From Caulobacteraceae bacterium (GTDB taxonomy: Bacteria > Pseudomonadota > Alphaproteobacteria > Caulobacterales > Caulobacteraceae), in assembly GCA_003164925.1 (NCBI GenBank), contig PLRV01000078.1, positions 30,382 to 94,381 of the forward strand: a DNA stretch of 64,000 nt. Reading direction: 5' to 3'. The notes beneath the pieces are model-generated. The model searched no databases. It was given only the letters and a program-made list of their open reading frames with translations, and was not told the DNA's origin. This document shows, in pieces, positions 53,435-61,441 of the stretch; position 1 is the first letter of the stretch, and every line of letters begins with the position of its first letter. Made by a program: the position numbers and the translations under genes.

Positions 53435-55792
53435 TCAGAACTTGGCGCTGATCGTCGCCTGGATTTCCCGACCTGATTGGAACTCGTAGAGGGCGATGTC
53501 ATTCGACGCCCCGATCGCGCTGGTGGACACGCACTGAGTGGACCCCGAGGCGGCGGTGCAGGTGTAGTTGGTGATGGCTCGATGATCGAGCAGATTGAAC
53601 GCCTGCAGCTTCATGACGAACTTGCCGAAGTCATAGCTCACCGAGCCGTCCAGGGTGTCGTAGCCTGGCAGGTTAATGGCCTGGTTGGTCCCGGTGACAT
53701 AGCCACCCACATAGGCGCCCGACTGCTTGTAGGCGAGCGAGGCTGCATAGGGGCCCTGGCGGTAGATGGCGCCGATGGAGTCAGTCCACTTCGGCGCATT
53801 GGCCAGGGTCTCGGCCGGGATGGCGCTGGGAATGCCCGCGCCCGGATTGGCCGCCGTCTCCAGTTGCTTGGCGCTGATCAGGGCGCCGTTGGCGAACAGG
53901 GTTAGGCCGAAATCAAGGTGATAGGCCCCTTCCGTTTCTGCCCCGGTATAACGCGCGTTGCCGGCGTTGCAGGTTCCGGTCTCGCCATCGACCGTGCAGT
54001 TGACCTGCAAGTCGCTAGCGTCGATGCGGTAGATATCGGCGTCGGCGGTGAAGTTGCCGTGGTTATAGACCACGCCGCCCTGGTAGGTGGTGGTCCGCTC
54101 GGGCTGCAACGACTGGATGTTGGCCGTTTGATAATAGAGGCTCGGCAGACCCGGCAGCAGGAAGCTGGTAGCCGCCTGGGCGTAGACCGACAGGTCCGGA
54201 CGGATGCGGTAGTTCGCCGTGAAGAAGTAGACCGGCGAAGAATAGGTCGTGGACGCCACCAGCGGCACGTTTTTGAGCGCCGTGGCGCCGTTCAGGCCGG
54301 CCACGGTGTCGTCGGTCGCGTTCACCTGGATGTCTGAGTGGATGTACTTCACGCCCGGGGTGAGCGTCAGGTTCTCGATCGGACGCAGCTCAAGGTCGGC
54401 GAACACCTGCCAGGTCTGGTAGGCGGAATTTTCCAGGGTTTTGTCGTTGGTGTTGGCGGAAAGCCCCGTGTACTTGCTCTTCAGGTACTTGTAGTCCGGG
54501 TACTGGGTGGTCGGGCCCCCAAGAGTGAAGTCTTCCAGCTCGTTGGCGCGGTCGGTGCCGGACCATTCATAGTCGCCGCCGGCCTTCAGGGCGCCGAAGC
54601 CGAAATCCTCGTTCACGCGGGCGATGTCGCCGTACACGCGGTACTGGTTCAGCTTGTAGTAGCCGCCGATGTCGGTCTTGGCTTCGCCGGTCCCAGGCGT
54701 CACCGTGTTGATCAGCGAGGAGGCGTTGCTGCCTTCCAGGTCGGTGATGTTGTTCGCCGCATAGGTCTTGTTTGTATAGAAGTAGCTGTAGAGCTGATCT
54801 TCAACCGTCAAGCCGGGTATGATTTGGCCTTTGGCGTCGGCGTATTCGAAATCCGTCTGCTTGGCTTCCTGGTTGTACTTGTAATAGTGCTCGTCGTTGG
54901 GATTGTCTGTCAGGGCGAAATTCTTGCCGTAGGCCTTGACCTGCGACCAGGTTTCACCCGGACCGGCGTCCGCTTGATAGAAGCGGGTATAGTTGTGCGA
55001 GCCGAACAGGGTGACGGTCCACTTGTCGCCCACCGGCAGCACGAACTTGGCCAGTTGGTTCTGGGCCTCGCCGCCGGAGTAGCTGAGCTCACCCGATGAG
55101 CTGCGCTCGTCGAAGTTCAGCAACAGCTTGCCGCCCATCAGCTGCGAGATTTCGCCGGTGTTGAGGGTGGTGACCGCCGCGACGGTGTTGAACGAGCCGG
55201 CCGTGAACTTCTGCACGGCGCCCATCTGCGCGGAGGGATCGGCCGAGAAGAAGTGGATCGCGCCGCCGAAGTTGGCTTGGCCCAGGTCGCCCGCCGCGCC
55301 GGGGCCGCGGTCGACGATCACCGAACCGATGGTCGAGGCCGGCCAGTAGGACGCTTCGTGGTGGGTCGGGCCGTTGGTGTCGCCGAAGGCGATGCCGTCG
55401 TAGGTGATGTTGAACTGGCCGTCCTGGAAGCCGCGCATGCTCAGCTTGGTGGTTTCACCCACGCCGCCGCCGTTGGCCGGGATGCCCGACAGGCTGGGGG
55501 CGATCGAAGCGGCCTGCACCCAGCCGCCGGTTTCCGGCGTCACCTGCTCGATGAACTGGCGGCTGATGATCGATTCCGGCTGGAACTCCTGCAGCGAGGC
55601 CTTGGTCGGGGCGTTGGCCGCGGCCGCGCCCTTTTCAGCCGTGACGACGACTTCGCTGGCGCTGCTGCCTTCCGAGCCTTCCGTCGCCGGCGTCGCGTCG
55701 GCGGCGAAGGCCGCGCCGCAAGCGGCGGCGGCCATGAGAGTGAGGCTGACGCCAGCCATGAGGCGCGCCGCCATATTGGTCCTGATAGACAT
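53435..55792 (-). CDS. TonB-dependent outer-membrane receptor
   Basis: 785 residues. A signal peptide (ARLMAGVSLTLMAAAACGAA, cleavage near AFA-AD) is followed by a TonB box (SEVVVTAEK), a plug domain (FIEQVTPETGGWVQAASIAP, KLSMRGFQDGQFNITYDGIA, VIVDRGPGAAGDLGQANFGG) and a 22-strand barrel ending in the aromatic QATISAKF. AGGGG lies before the ATG. Its ligand cannot be told: there is no adjacent siderophore, sugar-utilisation or regulator gene. Receptors of this kind with many loop aromatic residues are abundant in Caulobacterales and transport diverse nutrients. Confidence 0.93.
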   Translation of the reverse strand: MSIRTNMAARLMAGVSLTLMAAAACGAAFAADATPATEGSEGSSASEVVVTAEKGAAAANAPTKASLQEFQPESIISRQFIEQVTPETGGWVQAASIAPSLSGIPANGGGVGETTKLSMRGFQDGQFNITYDGIAFGDTNGPTHHEASYWPASTIGSVIVDRGPGAAGDLGQANFGGAIHFFSADPSAQMGAVQKFTAGSFNTVAAVTTLNTGEISQLMGGKLLLNFDERSSSGELSYSGGEAQNQLAKFVLPVGDKWTVTLFGSHNYTRFYQADAGPGETWSQVKAYGKNFALTDNPNDEHYYKYNQEAKQTDFEYADAKGQIIPGLTVEDQLYSYFYTNKTYAANNITDLEGSNASSLINTVTPGTGEAKTDIGGYYKLNQYRVYGDIARVNEDFGFGALKAGGDYEWSGTDRANELEDFTLGGPTTQYPDYKYLKSKYTGLSANTNDKTLENSAYQTWQVFADLELRPIENLTLTPGVKYIHSDIQVNATDDTVAGLNGATALKNVPLVASTTYSSPVYFFTANYRIRPDLSVYAQAATSFLLPGLPSLYYQTANIQSLQPERTTTYQGGVVYNHGNFTADADIYRIDASDLQVNCTVDGETGTCNAGNARYTGAETEGAYHLDFGLTLFANGALISAKQLETAANPGAGIPSAIPAETLANAPKWTDSIGAIYRQGPYAASLAYKQSGAYVGGYVTGTNQAINLPGYDTLDGSVSYDFGKFVMKLQAFNLLDHRAITNYTCTAASGSTQCVSTSAIGASNDIALYEFQSGREIQATISAKF

Positions 55793-56193
55793 GTAGATCC
55801 CCTTGTTTACCGGGGGCCCTGATTGGACTCGGAACCGGCCCGCTCACGCGTCGACCAAATTGTTCCGTGTGCAGACTGATTCACGCCTTGAAGCTTAACC
55901 AGGCCCTGCGCCCCGCGAGGGTCTTTTGCGTTGCGGTGCGGTGCTTTTCAAAAGAAGTATTTTTAGGAAAATCGTTACATATTTTTGGCGGTAAGTCAGT
56001 CTAGAGACGATTCACCTACTGCACTACACAAAGGATTACGCCGCGAGATCAGGTGCTTGCGGTTCCCCGGCGCACGTCCTCCGCGCACTCTTCCGTGCGG
56101 CGCACGGCCCGAGGAAGCCCACGGTTGAAATCGTCTAAATTGTGGCTAACGCGCGGTCGCGAGCCGTTGGTCGCCGCCATCGGATCGGCAGCC
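55793..56193. promoter_or_regulatory. Intergenic region upstream of the TonB receptor
   Basis: 400 nt. The receptor-proximal half includes an AT-rich stretch (about 55945-56000, with TTTTCAAAAG and TATTTTTAGG) that is the probable promoter region of the receptor. The other half is GC-rich and follows the NodT gene stop; no gene or clear terminator was seen. Confidence 0.35.
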
Positions 56194-57642
56194 TCAGGCG
56201 CCGGCGCCCAGGGCCTGGTACAGGGCTGCGGTGTCGGCGAAGCGGGCCGCGCTCGCCTGGGCCAGGGCCGAGCGAGTCTGATCATAGGTCTGCTGGGCGC
56301 CGAGCATCTCCAGGGGCCCGACTTCTCCCATATCCCGCGACGCGCGGGCCAAGGCCAGGCTGCGCCGGCCGGCCGCCTCGGCCGCTGCGACGGCCTGCAG
56401 GACGTCGTCGTCCCGCTGCAGGGCGTCAAGGGAATCAGCCACGTTCTTTAGGGCGTTCAGGACCGTACTGCGGTACTGCGCCTTGGCCCCATCGAACGCC
56501 GCCTGCGCCGCCTGCTGCCGCGCCTTCAACTCACCGCCCCGGAAGATCGGCTGGGTCACGCCCGCGCTCAAGGTCCAGAAGGTGTCGCCCGACGCCAGCA
56601 GATCGCGTAGCTGGGTCGAGGCGCCGCCCGCCGCCGCGCCCAGGGTGAAACTCGGCAGGCGCGCGGCCACCGCAACCCCGACGCCGGCGCTGGCCGCATG
56701 CAGATTGGCCTCGGCCGCGGCGACGTCGGGCCGCTGGCGCACCAGGGCGGCGGGGGAAGAGACGGGCAGCTCGGCCGGCAGGGTCAGGGCGTCCAGGTCC
56801 AAGGGCGCCGGCGCGCCTTGGCCGCTCTCGCGTCCCAGGAGCACGGCCAGGGCGCTCTGCTGCTGGGCCAGGGCCTTGAGCAGCGGGGGAAGCGCCTGTT
56901 CGGCCTGGGCCAGCAGGGTCTCCTGGGCGGCCACGTCGATCTGGGCGATCTCGCCCAGCTCGGCCCGCTTGCGCAGGAGCGCGAGCGCCTGCCGTACGTC
57001 CTCGGCGGTCAGCCGCGCCGCCTGGACCTGGCGCGCCAGGGCGGCGGATTGAATGGCGGCGGCGGCCACATTGGCGATCAGGACGCTGCGCGCCGCCGCG
57101 TACTGCAACCGCGCGGCTTCTGCCTGAGCTGTCGCCGCCTCGGTCTGGCGCCGAAGCCCCCCGAACACGTCGAGCGCGTAGGCCACGGTGAGCTGCGCGG
57201 TGTGCAAGGTGTACAGGTTGCTATTGTCGGCCAGGACCGGGGCGATGGCGGCGCTGTTCTGGGCCCGCTGGACCTGATAGCTCAGGTCGGCGGTGGGAAG
57301 CTGGGCCCCGGCCTGAGCCTTCATCAACGCCTGGGCCTGGCGCAGGGCCGCTTCGGCCGATTGCAGGTCGGGATTGGCCTTGAGCGCCTCGTCCACCATG
57401 GCGTCGAGCCCCGGGGACCCGAACGCCCGCCACCACTGGGCGTCCACCATCCGGTCCTGGACCAGACGCTGCGCCTGCCCGCCCGCCACGCCCTGCACAG
57501 CTGAAACCTCGGCTGGCGGCTGCCCCGGCGCATAGACCGCGCTGGAGGGCGGCGGCGGACGCTGGAAGTTCGGCCCTACGGTGCAGCCGGCCGCGCCCGC
57601 GCACAGCAAGCTTGCAACCATCCGGGCCGACCGTCGTCTCAT
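56194..57642 (-). CDS. NodT-family outer-membrane efflux lipoprotein
   Basis: 482 residues, the outer-membrane channel of tripartite efflux systems. Signal and lipobox: MVASLLCAGAAGCTVGPNFQ, with the lipidated Cys followed by TVGPNF, the NodT hallmark (usually TVGPDY). The two long helical-hairpin repeats are visible (QSAEAALRQAQALMKAQAGA; QAAQAAFDGAKAQYRSTVLN), and YALDVFGGLRRQTEAATAQA is the usual first-barrel segment. AGGAG stands 8 nt upstream. RND or MFS pump and adaptor genes are missing beside it, so it may be recruited by a distant system. Downstream of folD on the same strand, separated by the repeat at 57756-57825. Confidence 0.93.
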   Translation of the reverse strand: MRRRSARMVASLLCAGAAGCTVGPNFQRPPPPSSAVYAPGQPPAEVSAVQGVAGGQAQRLVQDRMVDAQWWRAFGSPGLDAMVDEALKANPDLQSAEAALRQAQALMKAQAGAQLPTADLSYQVQRAQNSAAIAPVLADNSNLYTLHTAQLTVAYALDVFGGLRRQTEAATAQAEAARLQYAAARSVLIANVAAAAIQSAALARQVQAARLTAEDVRQALALLRKRAELGEIAQIDVAAQETLLAQAEQALPPLLKALAQQQSALAVLLGRESGQGAPAPLDLDALTLPAELPVSSPAALVRQRPDVAAAEANLHAASAGVGVAVAARLPSFTLGAAAGGASTQLRDLLASGDTFWTLSAGVTQPIFRGGELKARQQAAQAAFDGAKAQYRSTVLNALKNVADSLDALQRDDDVLQAVAAAEAAGRRSLALARASRDMGEVGPLEMLGAQQTYDQTRSALAQASAARFADTAALYQALGAGA

Positions 57643-57755
57643 GCCGACATCTCCTGTTCAGCAAGCCCCCTGGAACGCACCCGGCAAGCCCTGATCAATA
57701 CCCTCAAAGGCATCAGGATCAATGGCCGTGCGCGCTCTCTAGATTCATAGAAGGT

Positions 57756-57825
57756 GAGCCTGTTCGAGCGGCGAACCAAAGGTCGGCGAAGCCAAACCGC
57801 ATACACTTTCGCCTAACAGGCTCTA
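57756..57825. repeat. Dispersed hairpin repeat, copy 2, at the folD stop codon
   Basis: GAGCCTGTT (57756-57764) pairs with AACAGGCTC (57815-57823); CTCTAG continues to 57826 and includes the folD TAG (read on minus at 57823-57825). The flank TCTAGATTC (57738-57746) and left arm GAGCCTGTTCGAGCGGCGAA match the copy at 30922-30985. The loop is about 20 nt longer here. Confidence 0.8.
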
Positions 57826-58725
57826 GCCGAGCGGGTTATCGATCCCGTTCAGGCGACACGCGGCCTGGACGGTGTTGCGCAGCAGGCACGCGATGGTCAT
57901 GGGGCCTACGCCGCCCGGCACAGGCGTGATCCAACCAGCCACCGCCTTGACCTCCTCGAAGGCCACATCGCCCACCACCCGCGTCTTACCTGCTGCGGCG
58001 GCCTCGGGATCACGCGCGGGGACGCGGTTGATGCCCACGTCGATCACGGCGGCGCCCGGCTTGACCCAATCGGCTTTGATCATTTCCGCGCGGCCCACAG
58101 CGGCCACCAGAATATCAGCCTCGCGGCATACCGCCGGCAAGTCCCGCGTGCGCGAATGGGCGATGGTGACGGTGCAGTCGGCCTGGAGCAACAACTGGGC
58201 CATGGGCTTGCCCATCAGGTTGGAGCGGCCGACGATCACCGCGCGCTTGCCTCCAAGTTCGCCCAGCGCATTCCTCAAAAGGATCAGGCAGCCGTTGGGG
58301 GTGCAAGGGAACAGACCCGGCAGACCCGAGGCCAGGCGTCCGGCGTTGATCACCGTCAGGCCATCCACGTCCTTGTCCGGACTGATCGTGGCCAGGATCG
58401 CCGCCTGGCTGATGTGATCGGGCACGGGAAACTGGACCAGGATGCCGTGGATCGCGGGGTCTTCGTTCAGCGTCTCCACCGCCGCCAGCACCTCGGCCTG
58501 CGATGCGCTGGCGGGCAGCTTGAGCGTCACAGAATGCATGCCGGCGGCGTGGGTCTGTTCGCCCTTGCTGCGCACATAGATGGCGCTGGCCGGATCCTCG
58601 CCCACCAGCACCACAGCCAGGCCGGGGACAAGACCGTGCTTGGCCTTCAACTCGGCGGCAGCCGCAGCCACCTCCACCCGGAGGCGCTCGGCCTGGGCCT
58701 TACCGTCGATGACCTCGGCGCTCAT
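57823..58725 (-). CDS. folD: Methylenetetrahydrofolate dehydrogenase/cyclohydrolase
   Basis: 300-residue bifunctional enzyme interconverting methylene-, methenyl- and formyl-tetrahydrofolate with NADP. The catalytic lysine is K54 in [51 protein letters not shown] and the Rossmann motif [18 protein letters not shown] are standard. The ATG at 58725 has AGGAG 7 nt upstream and gives the canonical N-terminus ([10 protein letters not shown]); longer frames are unsupported. The TAG stop lies at the edge of a dispersed palindrome. Confidence 0.97.
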   Translation of the reverse strand: MSAEVIDGKAQAERLRVEVAAAAAELKAKHGLVPGLAVVLVGEDPASAIYVRSKGEQTHAAGMHSVTLKLPASASQAEVLAAVETLNEDPAIHGILVQFPVPDHISQAAILATISPDKDVDGLTVINAGRLASGLPGLFPCTPNGCLILLRNALGELGGKRAVIVGRSNLMGKPMAQLLLQADCTVTIAHSRTRDLPAVCREADILVAAVGRAEMIKADWVKPGAAVIDVGINRVPARDPEAAAAGKTRVVGDVAFEEVKAVAGWITPVPGGVGPMTIACLLRNTVQAACRLNGIDNPLG

Positions 58726-58884
58726 CGCCCCACTCCTGTTCAACACAGCGCTTTGCGGGCGGCCGGGCCCGGTCGGCGAGGATGGCAGGTTCCTGGGTCC
58801 ATCCGACCTTCGAATCAAGCCGAATTCGTCGCGCCGGACGGCATGCGTCGGAATAGGCGTCGGCCGGAGGAGCGACGCCGCAGG

Positions 58885-59004
58885 TCAGTCATCGTCTTCC
58901 TGGCGGTCCCAGTCGACGCTTTTGCCTCCCTGAAAATCCGGCATCAGGGCGATCAGAGCGAACAGTCCTCCGACCAGGCATACGACGGCGAGTATCTCAG
59001 GCAT
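58885..59004 (-). CDS. 39-residue single-span membrane protein
   Basis: A short frame with GGAG 9 nt before its ATG. The predicted protein is MPEILAVVCLVGGLFALIAL followed by MPDFQGGKSV and an acidic tail ending RQEDDD. It has one hydrophobic helix (residues ~4-21) and a charged cytoplasmic or periplasmic tail. It precedes a series of small stress-type genes on the same strand (59073-59618 are upstream of it). No family recognised. The good ribosome-binding site and the sharp hydrophobic/acidic partition support a real gene. Confidence 0.6.
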   Translation of the reverse strand: MPEILAVVCLVGGLFALIALMPDFQGGKSVDWDRQEDDD

Positions 59005-59072
59005 GAGGCGTCTCCAGCAGCCATCCCCAGCCGGCTAAGGCGGAGCGACTCAAGCTCCATCGTGGAGCTCAT

Positions 59073-59288
59073 TCAGGTTATGTGCTTGGGACTGAGGGGG
59101 TCGCTGGCGGGAAAGCTCTCCTCGATCCCTTCGTCAATCAGGGCCTCCTGGCGGTCTTCGGCATCCGCCAGGTACGGGGTCAGGTGGTCATATTTGGGAT
59201 CGGCGGCCTTCTGCCGGATAGGGCGGAAATGTGGACCTTCGGTTTCCGGCGCGGGCTTCGGCTCCGGTTTGTGCTCTGTGCCCAACAT
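59073..59288 (-). CDS. Small conserved hydrophilic protein (71 aa)
   Basis: 71 residues, proline- and charge-rich: KPEPKPAPETEGPHFRPIRQ, then a C-terminal EALIDEGIEESFPASDPLSP. The ESFPASDPxS tail is a motif I recognise from many small alphaproteobacterial proteins of unknown function. AGGAG 7 nt upstream of the ATG. It lies 12 nt after the next upstream small gene and likely shares its transcript. No structure or activity known. Confidence 0.8.
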   Translation of the reverse strand: MLGTEHKPEPKPAPETEGPHFRPIRQKAADPKYDHLTPYLADAEDRQEALIDEGIEESFPASDPLSPKHIT

Positions 59289-59300
59289 GGCGGTCTCCTG

Positions 59301-59618
59301 TCAGTGATGAGTGTGATGGTTCGTGCCGGCCTTGCGCGTTCGCGCGCCCTTGCGAGCGGAAGCGGAGCGCTCGTCCGCCGGTCGGTTGGCCGAAGCGTCG
59401 CCGCCCAGCGCGCCGCCGCGATGCGCCGCGGGGTGACCGGTGTCCCTGCCGCGGCCTGAACCGCCCTTCTTGCCGCCGCCATCGTCCTTGTTGACGGTGG
59501 CCCAGGCTCTTCGCTCGGCCTCGCCCTCGCCAACGCCGCGCTTTTCATAGCTCTGCGCGATATGGTCGGCCTTGCGTTCCTGCTTGTCTGTGTACTTGGA
59601 CTTGTCGCCGCGGGGCAT
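59301..59618 (-). CDS. Small basic hypothetical protein (RAWATVNK family)
   Basis: 105 residues. The N-terminal half, SKYTDKQERKADHIAQSYEK followed by EAERRAWATVNKDDGGGKK, is conserved in many proteobacteria and is sometimes labelled plasmid-stabilisation protein without evidence. The C-terminal half is a low-complexity Lys/Arg/Gly/His tail ending TNHHTHH, suggesting nucleic-acid or metal binding. AGGAGG precedes the ATG. Upstream partner of the 71-residue gene. Confidence 0.8.
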   Translation of the reverse strand: MPRGDKSKYTDKQERKADHIAQSYEKRGVGEGEAERRAWATVNKDDGGGKKGGSGRGRDTGHPAAHRGGALGGDASANRPADERSASARKGARTRKAGTNHHTHH

Positions 59619-59868
59619 AGGTCCCTCCTGTATGGAATGGCATGTCCGCTTGTCGTGTCTGGCGACCGATTTGGCCGCTGGCCGAGCCTGGCGAACCTAG
59701 AACGGCCACGGGCTTGGCGCGGTTCCAGCGCGGCTGGCGATAGGCCGATCCCACCCGTGGAATTTCACAGCTTGGCCGGGATGCGCGGAACGGGAACGAC
59801 GGCGAAGCCATCGCGTTCAGGATGAGAGCCGCCTCAAACCGAACCGGCGGCCGAAAAGGAGTTAAGCC

Positions 59869-60042
59869 ATGCTTGGTTGGGCGTTGACCTTCTTGATCCT
59901 GGCGCTCGTGGCCGGGTTTTTCGGATTCTTCTCGCTGGCGGGCCTAGCCGCCTCCATCGCGAAGATCCTGTTCATGATCTTCCTGGTGCTGCTCGTCGTT
60001 TCCTTCGTCATGAGGGCGCTGCGAGGACGGTCCGTCATTTAA
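59869..60042 (+). CDS. DUF1328 small membrane protein
   Basis: 57 residues, [20 protein letters not shown], then [20 protein letters not shown], and a basic C-terminus [10 protein letters not shown]: two transmembrane helices, the standard DUF1328/YtjA pattern. AAGGAG stands 8 nt before the ATG. Members are often induced with CsbD-type stress proteins, and csbD lies 160 nt downstream. Function unknown. Confidence 0.93.
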   Translation: MLGWALTFLILALVAGFFGFFSLAGLAASIAKILFMIFLVLLVVSFVMRALRGRSVI

Positions 60043-60064
60043 GCGCCCGTCGGACGTCGGGCGC
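60043..60064. other. Hairpin after the DUF1328 gene
   Basis: GCGCCCG (60043-60049) and CGGGCGC (60058-60064) with an 8-nt loop begin at the base after the TAA stop. No T-run follows, so it is a stabilising hairpin or weak terminator. Confidence 0.45.
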
Positions 60065-60202
60065 CGCCGCCATCCCGGCGTCCAACGTCTGGAATTCCTA
60101 AGGGCCTGTTGTTGCTCCGCTTTGACCGGCCGAAAACGAAGGAACCTTTGATCCGCAAAGACCGTTTCTTGGACTCTTCCACCGAAACAGAGGACTGTCG
60201 TC

Positions 60203-60385
60203 ATGAGCACAAATCGTATCGAAGGTGCGGCCCACAAGGCTGCGGGCGCGATCAAGCAGGCCGCTGGCAAGGCCGTCGGAAATGACCGCCTGCAGGCTGA
60301 AGGCGCCGCCGAGAAGGCCGCCGGCTCCGCCCAAAACGCCGTGGGCAAGGCCCAGGACAAGCTCGGCGGCGCGATCCGTCGCTAG
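60203..60385 (+). CDS. CsbD family stress protein
   Basis: 60 residues, alanine/lysine/glycine-rich: NRIEGAAHKAAGAIKQAAGK and AEGAAEKAAGSAQNAVGKAQ show the internal repeat typical of CsbD. Small, soluble, abundant under general stress in other bacteria; mechanism unknown. AGAGGA 8 nt upstream of the ATG. Its TAG stop is part of the CTAG-capped palindrome that follows. Confidence 0.93.
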   Translation: MSTNRIEGAAHKAAGAIKQAAGKAVGNDRLQAEGAAEKAAGSAQNAVGKAQDKLGGAIRR

Positions 60386-60458
60386 TGTTGTGATTCAGAA
60401 ATTCGCCCGCACTTTGTGGAGAGCGCGGAGCGAATTTCTGAATCCCGAGCCACACTAG
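60382..60458. repeat. Long palindrome at the csbD stop codon
   Basis: GATTCAGAAATTCGC (60392-60406) and GCGAATTTCTGAATC (60430-60444) are a perfect 15-bp inverted repeat with a 23-nt loop. Outer arms CTAGTGT (60382-60388) and ACACTAG (60452-60458) extend it. The left CTAG contains the csbD stop codon. Confidence 0.8.
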
Positions 60459-60465
60459 AGACCAC

Positions 60466-60499
60466 GGCCCGTTCCCGCCCGCCGCGGCGGGAACGGGCC
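60466..60499. other. Very stable GC hairpin downstream of csbD
   Basis: GGCCCGTTCCCGCC (60466-60479) pairs perfectly with GGCGGGAACGGGCC (60486-60499) around CGCCGC. CCACGGCC/GGCCGTGG (60462-60469, 60502-60509) offer an alternative outer pairing. No T-tract. It lies 43 nt before the next gene and could act as a transcript-end barrier or regulate that gene. Confidence 0.6.
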
Positions 60500-60541
60500 A
60501 AGGCCGTGGCGCCGCGCAGGCGTTCACCGAGGGAAGAACCC

Positions 60542-60979
60542 ATGCCGCGCCATCCCGACCTCCCATGGGTCGCCTTCGCCTTGTCGGGCGCGGTTCTGCT
60601 CGGCGCCGAAGCGTCTTCACCCGTGGCGGCCGCGTTCGGGGCGACCATCGTCTCCACCTATCCGGATGGACGAACGGCCGAGCTCTATCTGCAGAGGGAC
60701 GGTGGCTACACCGCGCGCGGCCGTCGCGCGGACGGCTCCAGCGGGCGCTGGAAGGTGAACGATGGAAAACTTTGCCTCAGCCAGTCCAGCCCGTTTCCGT
60801 CGCCGTTCGACTACTGCACGCCGGTTCCCGACAGGGGATTGAACACCACATGGTCGGCCAAGGCCGTCACGGGCGAGACGATCCAGGTAAAGTTGGTGAA
60901 GGGTCATTTCCTGGGGAAAGCGAAGCTCGGAGCCGACGACGGCGCGGAAAAACAAAAAATCGCGTCGCGCAGAAATTAA
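60542..60979 (+). CDS. Secreted hypothetical protein (145 aa)
   Basis: Begins MPRHPDLPWVAFALSGAVLL with a hydrophobic segment ending near VAA-AFG, a likely signal peptide. The mature part has a beta-rich pattern with a repeated sense of recognition of a small-lipocalin type (STYPDGRTAELYLQRDGGYT, GSSGRWKVNDGKLCLSQSSP, FDYCTPVP) and two cysteines that may form a disulfide. No family recognised. The last 113 nt overlap the 3' end of the convergent gtrA gene. Confidence 0.65.
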   Translation: MPRHPDLPWVAFALSGAVLLGAEASSPVAAAFGATIVSTYPDGRTAELYLQRDGGYTARGRRADGSSGRWKVNDGKLCLSQSSPFPSPFDYCTPVPDRGLNTTWSAKAVTGETIQVKLVKGHFLGKAKLGADDGAEKQKIASRRN

Positions 60980-61349
60980 TGACCCAGGCAAAAATCGAAC
61001 CGGCGCCGACCGCAAAGAGGGGACTGGCGATCACGGACCAGTGGGTCGAGACCAGAGTCACGAATATCCAGTAGTTGCAGACGTTGCCCAAGCCGTTGGA
61101 GAGCATGTAGCGCACCCATTGGCCAACGAACCGGCGCCGATCGAGTTGGCGGAACACGTGTAGGCCGTTGACGACGAAGGTCACGTGCATGGCGCACAAC
61201 AGCGAGACCACCCGGCCCCAGGCCGGCTGCAAACCCATCCAGAGCATCGCATGCAGCAGGGCCAGGTCCACGCAGAAGCCCAAAAGGCTCACACCGCAGC
61301 ACTTGGCGGCCAACGCCCCTTCGCGGGCGAGTCCGTTAGGCAAGGTCAT
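60867..61349 (-). CDS. GtrA family membrane protein
   Basis: 160 residues from the ATG at 61349, chosen because TAGGAGG lies 8 nt upstream. Four transmembrane helices, with FCVDLALLHAMLWMG in the first, HVTFVVNGLHVF in the second and YMLSNGLGNVCNYWIF in the third, ending INFCATRFFVFPRRRR: the GtrA/DPMS-type flippase family that translocates lipid-linked sugars. A dedicated glycosyltransferase is not adjacent. The C-terminal tail overlaps a convergent gene by 113 nt. Confidence 0.88.
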   Translation of the reverse strand: MTLPNGLAREGALAAKCCGVSLLGFCVDLALLHAMLWMGLQPAWGRVVSLLCAMHVTFVVNGLHVFRQLDRRRFVGQWVRYMLSNGLGNVCNYWIFVTLVSTHWSVIASPLFAVGAGSIFAWVINFCATRFFVFPRRRRLRASLSPGNDPSPTLPGSSRP

Positions 61350-61441
61350 TCTTGGGCCTCCTACCAGCCGAACGCTCGGCAAGCGTCTCCGTTGCGCTGG
61401 GGGGGCTTGCAACCTCAGCTTGGCCAGAACGTTCCTCGACC

